This document shows, one piece after another, positions 55,770 to 64,000 of a stretch of DNA of 64,000 nt. Numbering within the stretch: position 1 is the first letter of the stretch; the number at the start of each line of letters is the position of its first letter. The notes under the pieces were generated by a model. The model saw only the letters and a program-made list of their open reading frames with translations. It searched no databases and was not told the origin of the DNA. Made by a program: the position numbers and the translations under genes. Source of the DNA: Leptobrachium leishanense (taxonomy: Eukaryota > Chordata > Amphibia > Anura > Megophryidae); the NCBI GenBank assembly GCA_009667805.1, contig CM019064.1, positions 108,722,328 to 108,786,327 of the forward strand, given 5' to 3'.

Positions 55770-57013
55770 TTAACCCTTTCACTGCTGAAGACGTGTGGGA
55801 CACGTCCTCATTGATGCACGTTGCATGCTGAGGACGTGTCCCACACGTCATCAGCTGTGCGGGACCCCGGCGGAGATACTCACCTCTCTGTCCGGGGTCC
55901 ACGGCGTTCTGACTTCAGCGTCCTCAGACGCTGAAGTCAAGCACCTCCCGGCGTAAATGACGTCATCGCGCCATGCGCGATGACGTCATTTCCAGGCGAC
56001 CCCCGGCAATGCCGGGAGATAGCCTGGAAGGGAGGGGGGGGATCCGTTCGGATCCCTCTCCCTCCCGATCTGGAAGGAGCAGCGGTAAAAGCCAGGCACC
56101 GCTTAAAAGGGGAGAGTCTCCCTTTTAAGCGATGCCTGGCTTTAACCCCTCAAGTGCTGGGTTGCACTTCAGCGCCTTGCGGCGCCGAAGTGCAGCCTAT
56201 CTCCGGTGGGGGCCGCCATCTTGGATGGCGGCTCCGCCCCCGGGACTCCCCTCGCTGTCTGACGTCATCACGCATAGCGTGATGACGTCAGATAGCCGGG
56301 GAACCCCTAGCTGCCGGGGATTTCCCAAGGAAATCCCCTGGTGGAGATAGGGGGTTCTTGTGAACCCCGATATCTCCAGAACCGTGGCAGCTAGGGGGTC
56401 ATGGAGGGTGTCATTTGAAAGGCCTGAGCATGGCCTTTCGAATGACACCCAACATGACAAGGTAAAAAGTAAAAAAAAATAATAAAAAAAAAAAAAAATA
56501 ATAATAAATAAATTTAAATAAATAAAAAAAACATGTTTTTTTTTGTGTGTTGTTTTATTAATGCAGCAATATTGTTCACATTTCAATTATAATGTGAACA
56601 ATGATGCTGCACTAATGATTTTTTTCTATGGGGTGCGTTTGCTAAAAATCACGTAATTCCCCCCAAAAAAAGTAACAAGTCCCCATTTCAAATTTTTTGT
56701 ACAGCGCACCCCATAGAAAACATAACCGCAAACGCTCATGTGATAAAATGTGAAAAAAACACTTTACACACTGCAGATGATTAAAAATTCAATTTTTATT
56801 GTATTTTTTGTTATAATATACAGGCAGGTCATGACGTATACATATAAAATGATATATTATGAATCTGCGGAGTCTGCTGGAAAGAACGATATATAATATG
56901 TCTGGGTCATTTATTAAAATGTGGCTTCAAATCGCGTTTAAACTTGATGAGCGAAAGCGGTAAAAATGAGCTCAGCACACAGGCGTGAAATGCCTCAGCA
57001 GTGAAGGGGTTAA
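55770..57013 (-). mobile_element. TTAA-flanked hairpin-array element, divergent subfamily
   Basis: TTAA at 55770-55773 and 57010-57013, with CCCTTTCACTGCTGA and TCAGCAGTGAAGGGG as inverted ends. The left 650 bp are hairpins in the same order as in the 21075 copy but with different arms. For example, GCTTAAAAGGG pairs with CCCTTTTAAGC, ACTTCAGCGCC with GGCGCCGAAGT, and TGACGTCATCACGC with GCGTGATGACGTCA. The right half is the shared AT-rich region. Confidence 0.88.
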
Positions 57014-57111
57014 AAACGGCATACATCATGAAATGGATAAACTCTAATGAATATTTATCATGGGTAGCCTTTTGTGTATTATTACCTGTTATCTTTTATC
57101 CCCTTTTCTAG

Positions 57112-57236
57112 AGACAATGGTCACCAGTGCCCACTAGCCACATGGCAGAATGGATCCATCAATTCCTTCTGGTGTATGTCGTATACTGATTATACCATTT
57201 TCCTGTATCAGCATAAATCAAGATTGCTCAGAAAAG
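57112..57236 (+). other. Exon-like island C (125 bp), plus strand
   Basis: A strong acceptor (TTATCCCCTTTTCTAG) and a donor AAAAG/GTGAAA bound an open frame. It starts in phase 2 and ends in phase 1, and predicts about 41 residues including CPLATWQNGSINSFWC. The phases match islands B and D. It is unique in the window and unassigned to a family. Confidence 0.35.
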
Positions 57237-57351
57237 GTGAAATTTCTCAGTCTTTCAATCTCTGTTTGTCTATCTATCATGACTCTAATGTTCTTGGTTT
57301 TAGAAAAAACAGCTGAAGACCAGCATAGGCTTCTTTTGTAACATATAAAGC

Positions 57352-57480
57352 AGAGATCTCAAACTCTGCCCCCCCCCAGGTGTTTCTGAACTACAACTCC
57401 CATGATTCTCTGCCATCTATTGAATTTAAGGACTTATGGGAATTGTAGGCAATCAACATCTGGGGGACCAGAGTTGGACA
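57352..57480. mobile_element. Palindromic short repeat with ACTACAACTCCCAT core
   Basis: GAACTACAACTCCCATGAT and the inverted ATGGGAATTGTAGGCAATC flank a short centre. The outer parts CCCAGGTGTT and CATCTGGGGG also pair. The core phrase is common in vertebrate short repeats. Confidence 0.6.
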
Positions 57481-58250
57481 TCCCTGGCTACTCCTTTGCT
57501 GCAGACGACGTGTCCCACAAATCATCGTAATTCCCACTGGAATGTTTATGACATGTAGGACATCTCATCGAGGCCACTCACCTTTCCATTGTTCCATTAA
57601 CGGACTAGGTTCTTCTCACCCTCTGCCATGACCTGCACTGAGTCAGGCCAGACTGGTGGACACCTTCTAGTCCACTGATATCATGACTGATTCCTTGTTG
57701 GTATGAGCATGGAGGGGCAAGCAGAGCTTTCTTTCAAAAATACCTGCACCAGAAGAGGTGAATGAGCTATGTTAGAATAGCGCATTCTGTCTGCAAATTA
57801 GCATTAGCTGCTCCTGTATTTCTCAGCCAGCTCATGTAGCTGCATATCTTTATATGAGTTGATTGAGAAAATAATTAAGAAAATCCAAATATGTCTCATA
57901 CTGTATATCTGAAAGCAGCCAAAGTGTTTGTGCAAGTGTAGGACTTACCCAAAAGATTTGCCACATTATTGACATGTGAACTTGCACTTTAACAGTCATT
58001 ACAATGGTACAAAAAAATCTAATTTATACAGTGTACATTGAATTTCAAACTATAGTGACCATGGGACACAGTTTTTAATTTGGTAAATATGTCTAATATA
58101 ATAAAAAATAATAAAAAAAATTAAAAGTTAATAATATAGTCCTTATAATATTTATACTAAGGCAGGTAAACAAGTGGAAGCACGAAAGAAAACCCCTGCA
58201 GGAAAGTGACAGTCAATATCTAGCAACAGAAATAGGGGTAACCCTGGAAC
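57481..58250. other. Sequence without recognised feature
   Basis: No shared repeat or coding frame was seen. AT-rich runs lie at 58090-58130. Confidence 0.4.
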
Positions 58251-58251
58251 A

Positions 58252-59133
58252 TGGATAGAACAAAGGATATTGGATTGACTGAGATAGCAAATAAAATTGA
58301 ACTTTTATTGGAAACTTAAAAACAGAACAACATAATGACAAACAAAGGAAAAGATAAAAAGTTTCTGCGGCTCCAGTCAGCGTAATAAATGTCACATAGT
58401 TGACTTATCTAGGTGCACCTAGTACCCTAACACAACACAACACAACCTAAATTCTGTCAACTCCTAACAAAGTGAAGAAACGGGCCTTCGTGGGTCTGCA
58501 TAATAGGACAGAGAGAAGCCTGCTATAGAGAGCGTTCCCAATAAGCAGTATATAAAGAGCCTGCTCCACCGGGACCTGCTTATTTCTTGTTATGCTGCCA
58601 TACTGAGATTTACTTTCTGCATGCTCCTGAAGACGCCAGTGTTTATGGTGAAACACGTCGAGTGATGGAGTGCTTACTCCTATGCAGATTGTGTTTTTTA
58701 GTTTAATATTTTTTTTAGTCTCTGTAGCTTGGTGTTAATCTTAGGATGGGTTTGCTCTAAGCTGGTAGCGCTCCCAGCATTGATTTTGGGCCCCAACCTT
58801 TCCTCTACCTAATGCAATTTCACTTGCCACTCATCCTATTGGGAACTCTTTCTATAGCAGGCTTCTCTCTGACCTATTAGGCGGACCCATGAAGGCCTTC
58901 TCTTCACTTTGATAGGAGTTGACAGAATTTAGGTTGTTTGTCTGTTTGTATCCCATATGAGAGACTTATCTAGGTGCACCTAGTACCCTATGTGACATTT
59001 ATTACACTGATTGGAGCCACAGAGACTTTTTATCTTTTCCTTTGTTTGTCATTATGTTGTTCTGTTTTTTAGTTTCCAATAAAAGTAAAATTTTATTTGC
59101 TATCTCAGTCAATCAATATCCTTTGTTCTATCT
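58252..59133. mobile_element. Second Penelope-type inverted repeat with hammerhead-like centre
   Basis: The arms 58252-58535 and 58839-59133 are inverted copies, sharing AAAGGATATTG, AATAAAA...CTTTTATTGGAAACT, TAGGTGCACCTAGTACCCT and GCCTGCTATAGA in mirror order. The centre holds CTCCTGAAGACGCCAGTG, TTTATGGTGAAACACGTCGA. This reads as a hammerhead-like core (CTGAAGA, a GCCA/TGGT stem, GAAAC, GTC) at about 58624-58662. No coding part remains. Confidence 0.6.
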
Positions 59134-59370
59134 ACTTATAATTTTATGGCCTTCTTTGCGCCAATTTCTTTATGGACATTTTGTAGCATACCTATTCAAT
59201 TTTCCTAAATTGCTGACCTAACTTTAAAGCAACCTCAGCTGTCAGGATGTCTTGAAACTACATTTACTTTGAGGTTTTGGCAACCTAGTACCCTATTCCA
59301 AGGTTGGTGCCAACTTAACCAGGGCTGTTGTAAACTTACCAGAGCCATTGTAGTATATAGGGTTTACAAT

Positions 59371-60221
59371 ATAGGGGTTATTCAGAGAGATTCGAAATGT
59401 CGCTGCATGTTCAGTGTCCTTTCGTTCCCTGTACTTCGAAGCAATTAGGTGACTCTAGTTCGCCGACCCTGTGGTGTATTCAGCAAGCACCGCAGGGTCC
59501 CGTAGTGCAGGGAAAACTCGCCGCAACCCCAACGAACACTCGCCAAACACTCGCCGAATACTCATCGAAAACCCACAGAAACCGCCGCAGAAACCACGCT
59601 GAACCGGCGATCACAGCACAGAACAGCCGCTGGAGAAACCCGACAAGCAGACAAATGGTGTGAAAAACTCCCCCAAAATAACAAAAAAACAGTACGCTTG
59701 AAAGCTTCAGAATTGAAACGCTGTTTGCAAAAAAACTACGATGATAATAAAAAGGTCTGTTATAGAAAAAAGAAAAAGATTTTTTTTAAAAACGGAAAAA
59801 AGAATTTCCCAAAAAAATCCCAAAAAATGCTTAAAAGATCCTAAAAAATCTATAAATAAAGAGATTTTTTACTGCAGAATAAAATAATTAACGATTTATT
59901 AGATATTGTATTAAAACAAGAGTATTTTTAACATTGAAGCCTATGGGATTCGCTTGAATAATACTGTCGACCACCGAACTGGAGGGCATTTCAGCAACTT
60001 TTCACTGCTGTTCAGTGTTCTCTGAATAGATGAACAATTGCTTCTCTATGGGAAATTTCACTGCCTTCGAACAGGCACCGTACATGCAGGCAATTCGCCA
60101 AAATTTGACGAACTGCCTGCTCTCTGAATAGTCAAATAGCCCCGAAATGTCCCCGTATGCTGAATTTCTGTGTCCAGTTACATTTCGGGGCCGGATCGGC
60201 TCTTTCTGAATAACCCTGTAA
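59371..60221. mobile_element. MITE with 9-bp direct flanks, related to the core of the 4-kb element
   Basis: GTTTACAAT lies on both sides (59362-59370 and 60222-60230). The ends ATAGGGGTTATTCAGAGAG and TTTCTGAATAACCCTGTAA are inverted. The interior 59830-60150 matches 4130-4520, sharing ACATTGAAGCCTATGGGATT, CTTCTCTATGGG and GAACTGCCTGCTCTCTGAAT. Confidence 0.8.
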
Positions 60222-60230
60222 GTTTACAAT

Positions 60231-60993
60231 TGCACTGGGTACGTTTATGCAAACCTTGGAATAGGGCACCTAATGTGTAGCCAAGTGTCATGGAAAATTT
60301 AGGTCCAAAGCATCTGGAAGGTCAAGATTGCTGATCCTTGCAAAAGTTTTTGTCTTCTCTCAAGATTCAGTTAATATCTCAACAGCTAATTGCCTTCTAG
60401 AATCTAATGGTAGTATAGTCTTAATACTCTTATGTTTGCCTTTTATTTCCCAATTCGAGTGAATCCTTGTTTCTATTTTGGTAATTTAGATGCGTCTCCC
60501 ATGATAATTCAGATTTAGTCCTTCAGCACAAATTTAAAAACAGGGTTATCGTGTACCTGTCCAAAGCAGTTTTCCTGTACTTGATTTGGCTTCTTAGACT
60601 TAACATTTGTTGCAAAATAAATACACTTTCATACTATACAATTTAAGAATGCCCTGTCAGGGTACGTGGTGCGCTTGCATTAGCCTATTCCTTTTTCGAA
60701 GGAAATAAAAATATTTTGGCTCATTCATTTAGTCATGCTATGTGCCTTTTCAAAATAAAAATGCATACCACTCTGACTTACAAGACACTACATCTAATTA
60801 CTTCAGAAATATTTTATGAAAGGTCTAGAATTTGCATGCAATTACATTAATAATAAATGATGTCTTCCATTTGCAATTTAAGTTATTTTTTCCACCTTAG
60901 TGCTGAAATAAAACAAGTTTTCCAAATTATACTTAACCTGTTGAAAAAACTAAAAAATATAACTATAATTTGGATTTCACTTTGCTTTTATAG
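60231..60993. other. AT-rich unique sequence, possibly intronic
   Basis: No shared repeat was seen. It leads into exon-like island D. Confidence 0.35.
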
Positions 60994-61067
60994 AAAGTAG
61001 TGATGAAAGTCTAAGATATGGTGATTTCAAAACCATTAGTGCAATAGAACTTACTGCTCGAAATAGT
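60994..61067 (+). other. Exon-like island D, plus strand
   Basis: CACTTTGCTTTTATAG precedes an open frame: two leading bases, then AGT AGT GAT GAA. It gives SSDESLRYGDFKTISAIEL and a few further residues before AATAGT/GTATGG, a weak donor. Its phase-1 start fits the phase-1 end of island C. The peptide looks ordinary and soluble; no family is recognised. Confidence 0.28.
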
Positions 61068-61299
61068 GTATGGTATTTGGAATGATTTCTAATTTACTGT
61101 ACACCTCTTATTCTTTACCAAAAGAAAGGCATTAAATTCATTTAAATAACCTGGGATCTACAAGGTTATTCACCTAAATTTAAAACTGCAAACCCTTTCG
61201 TAGAGAAGGTATATGTATAAAAAAACAGATACTATGATAATCAATTTTTTTTTTAAATAACTACCCTAAACCCACATATGATACCCTAAACCCACATAC
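61068..61299. other. AT-rich unique sequence
   Basis: ACCCTAAACCCACAT occurs twice just before the LINE tail at 61309. Otherwise nothing was seen. Confidence 0.4.
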
Positions 61300-61308
61300 A
61301 ACCCACAT

Positions 61309-61409
61309 GGACTCCTGAAGATGGTAGAGGACAGGAAGGCCTGGAGGAACGTTGTCCATGGGGTCGCAACGGGTCAGACACGGCTTTGCAACTAACAACA
61401 ACAACAACA
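61309..61409 (+). mobile_element. RTE/BovB-like LINE 3' end, 101 bp
   Basis: The frame GAG GAC AGG AAG GCC TGG predicts EDRKAWRNVVHGVATGQTRL followed by a stop and an ACAACAACAACAA tail. The W-R-N-V-V-H-G-V-A-x-x-x-T-R-L wording is typical of the BovB-type RTE C-terminus. It is flanked by AACCCACAT at 61300-61308 and 61410-61418, as expected for target-primed insertion of a severely truncated copy. Confidence 0.75.
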
Positions 61410-61418
61410 AACCCACAT

Positions 61419-62708
61419 AACCAACAACAATCAATGGTTCAGTGTATAAAACAAGATATGGGGTCTTGGGGGTTATAGGGGAGAGACCCAGCTCTTCCTG
61501 TTTGATGAATCCTCTTTTAGCATCACTGCTACCTAATTCCCCATTGGGACAACCTTATCTATCCTGTGCTACTCTACCTTTCCTCTACTACCTATACCAC
61601 TCATTAGTTAAACCTACTGTACCAACAACCCCAATATCTACACACCACACTAATTGACCTTACTCTACTTAAACACTCACTCACTCCAATCCAAACCACC
61701 CTAAATCCAGCCCCATTTTTGTGTTTTATATGTCCCTTGACATGAAACCTCTTAATTCATCATCTTGGAATTGGGGGTTAGGGCTGTACGAGTTAAGAAG
61801 TGGAGTATAGGATGTGGGGGACATAAGCAATTTTGAGTTTTATCCCTTGCAGAATGTAGTTGAGCCACACTGCAACCTTCCCATTCTTCAAGTTAATATT
61901 TCATATATGGAAGTTGGGTGGGGGGCACGGGGTGGACCAGGGGGTTCACTGTGCAAAAAAAAAATCCTTCAGCCCAGAAAGGGTAGTATTAGATAAGTTT
62001 AAATTGAACAGCATTTTCAGGCACGAATAATACGCTATATCGTGGCATGTAAGTTTGATTGATAATAAAAAAACATACCACTCACTATTATTATTGTTAT
62101 TATCTAGGCACACCAGGGGATTTTCACTTACTATATTGCTTCTGTTAGGCAGCTACCACCATGATATGTCAGTAACGCTCCTTAACAATCTACAGAATCT
62201 GTAGAATATTGATCTCAAATTACAAAGTGAAGAGACAGGAAGACAGAAAGCTCATCTATAAAAGACAAAAGAGGTTTTTCAATTGCTCCCTTTAAGATCT
62301 AAAAATGGAAAATGACATTATTTGACAAGTTTCCTTACAGATTGATAGAGAACCGTGATTCATTTGGTAGTATGACATAGCTGAGGATTACTAGAATACC
62401 TTCCTGATTTTTACATACAACCCTAATATTAGGCGTGTACAAGTGCTACATTAAAAACATATATGTTCTGCACCAGTACTGTAGGAAACCATGTCCAGCT
62501 ATATGATGAAGTAATTTAACTGTACATAATTAATATGGCGTTGTGATTATGTGCAAAACAATAACAGTAAATCAATATTGATTAAAGCTACTAATATTCA
62601 AGAATAGAATATCGCTGTCCATCCTATGTTTTATATTACTGATCACACCATGATAGCAATAAGGTTAAAATAAATCTTCAACAGATATTTGCTCACAGAT
62701 AGTGAAGG
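61419..62708. other. Sequence without recognised feature
   Basis: Several short open frames but no credible gene, and no repeat shared within the window. Confidence 0.4.
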
Positions 62709-63189
62709 GTTAAAACCATGCTATCAAGTGATTTTCCAAAAAAACATGGTCAGAAACCAGTGGTTTTTTTTGTAATATCATTTTGAATTAATTATGAAAT
62801 AAAAAATATTTGAGTTTGTACCCATTGTATTTCTTACTGTAAATAACCTATTTTGGCCAGTAGATGGTGCCATTAGGTGTCAAATTAAGTTACAAAGGTT
62901 TGAGCAGCTGGTCTATTTTCTTCTATGCATCCCTGAATCAGCTGCTGAAAGCCTGATATTTCGGAGCTTTCAGCAGCTGATTTTATAGTTTTAACTGTGG
63001 GCATTATACCCACAGAGCTAAAACCTTAGGGGCACCTTCTGCAGCCCAAAAGCAAACAAAATTTGTTTGCAGCAAACAAATGTCATTAGCTTTTGGACCG
63101 CAGATCAGCATATCGAGATATCTCGATTTCGGGGCACCAGATGGTGCCTTTGAAGCCTGAGATATCTCTAGTGGAAGTAAAGGGGTTAA
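62709..63189 (+). mobile_element. TTAA-flanked short element, complete
   Basis: TTAA at both ends. It shares most of its left 350 bp with 1646-2003. Hairpins include CAGCTGCTGAAAGC/GCTTTCAGCAGCTG (62939-62980) and the palindrome CGAGATATCTCG. Its hairpins differ in sequence from the 1.24-kb TTAA family, so it is a separate family. Confidence 0.75.
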
Positions 63190-63261
63190 GGAAAACTACA
63201 TTAAATGTTCCTGACATTTCTAAGATATATATTTACTTTGTGTCCATGAAGTGGCTAATGG

Positions 63262-64000
63262 TAGGGATGTGCATGGCTGAAAAAATTTTTTAGTTTAGTT
63301 TTGTTTCGTTACGTTTTTAAATAATTTTGTTTTCGGAATGTCATAACTAATTTTGTTTCGTATTTCATTTCGTTTAGTTTTGGATCGATTTGAAATTTTC
63401 GATTCGTTTTGAAATTTCGAATTGATTCGAATTTTATATATCAATTCGATAGTTGATATCAATTTGAATTTTGGATCATTAAATAAAACCCCAATTAATC
63501 AAATTTTGCTGTTAAAAGAAAAGCTAGGGTTAAATTTTCAGCTGTGTCACAGATTTAGTATTTGAGTCAAATTAAACAGTGAAACAATATTTATTTGTTT
63601 CATAAAGTCCTTTGCTGACTATTACTTGTATTTTAAGTTAAGATCAATTTGATAGTTCATTTCAAATTTGATTGTTGATATGAATTTGATAGTTCATTTC
63701 AAATTCGATATTTGATCCATTCGATAGTTCATTTCAAAGTCGATAGTTCATTTCACATTCAATAGTTGATATGTATTTGATAGTTCATTTCAAATTCGAT
63801 AGTTGATATCAATTTGATAGTTGAGATGTATTTGATAGTTCGTTTCAAATTCGATAGACGATATCAATTATTCAAATTTTTCTTTTATGATGATGACACA
63901 GTGTAAAACGAAATAAATTCATTATATACCATTTTGTTTCGAATTCGTATTGTATCGATTCGTTATTCGGAAGTACTTCCGAATTACGAATTATCAAATT
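63262..64000. mobile_element. TTTCG-type hAT-like MITE, cut by the window end
   Basis: It starts TAGGGATGTGCATGGC, like the ends at 85 and 42929. The interior repeats TTTGATAGTTCATTTCAAA and TCGATAGTTGATATCAATT in a degenerate tandem. The right end is beyond the window. Confidence 0.7.

Noticed and set aside
61262..61300. ACCCTAAA words resembling interstitial telomere repeat
   Set aside because: Only two or three separated copies, not the vertebrate TTAGGG unit, and more simply the target sequence of the LINE tail.

Overview
This looks like non-coding, transposon-saturated DNA from a large vertebrate genome, most likely an amphibian and probably a frog (inference). The reasons are the mix of families: L2/CR1-type and Tx1/L1-type LINEs, Penelope-like elements, a piggyBac with tandem 5' repeats, Ty3/gypsy LTR units, hAT transposons with short 'TAGGGATG...' derivatives, and many TTAA-flanked hairpin-rich elements. 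No bacterial features, rRNA, tRNA or recognisable host gene was found. The only host-gene candidates are short exon-like islands of unique sequence.

Layout. 1-7.8 kb: hAT-like and TTAA-flanked short elements, then a large inverted repeat of Penelope-tail type (5.77-7.13 kb). 7.8-12.2 kb: a three-level nest, with an old L2 remnant invaded by a TTAA element, itself invaded by a younger L2 that keeps an 854-codon open frame. 13.4-14.9 kb: decayed Tx1/L1-like and CR1-like LINE 3' ends. 14.9-20.4 kb: a 5.5-kb block bounded by about 250-bp inverted repeats and holding 30-bp, 55-bp and 22-bp minisatellites. 20.4-27.3 kb: TTAA elements and a non-autonomous hAT. 28.56-40.63 kb: a TTAA-flanked piggyBac whose transposase is cut in two by a 7-kb Penelope-like insertion, itself carrying a TTAA hairpin element and a solo LTR. 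43.7-49.0 kb: a rearranged gypsy-like element with a Gag-type zinc knuckle and coding minisatellites. 51.5-55.0 kb: a decayed hAT with perfect 8-bp target duplications. 55.8-64 kb: another TTAA hairpin element, a second Penelope-type inverted repeat, MITEs, and a 101-bp RTE/BovB-like LINE tail.

The nesting gives a relative insertion order. piggyBac came before Penelope, which came before the TTAA element and the solo LTR inside it. The L2 copy at 19.3 kb post-dates the inverted duplication it sits in. The hAT element at 24.5 kb post-dates the TTAA element it interrupts.

The strongest unusual signal is the TTAA-flanked family (277-929, 21075-22314, 24439-27300, 33138-34381, 55770-57013). About 650 bp of each fuller copy is a head-to-tail run of roughly ten hairpins. 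Hairpin order and pairing persist between copies although the arm sequences differ. The autonomous piggyBac carries a comparable hairpin array near its right end.
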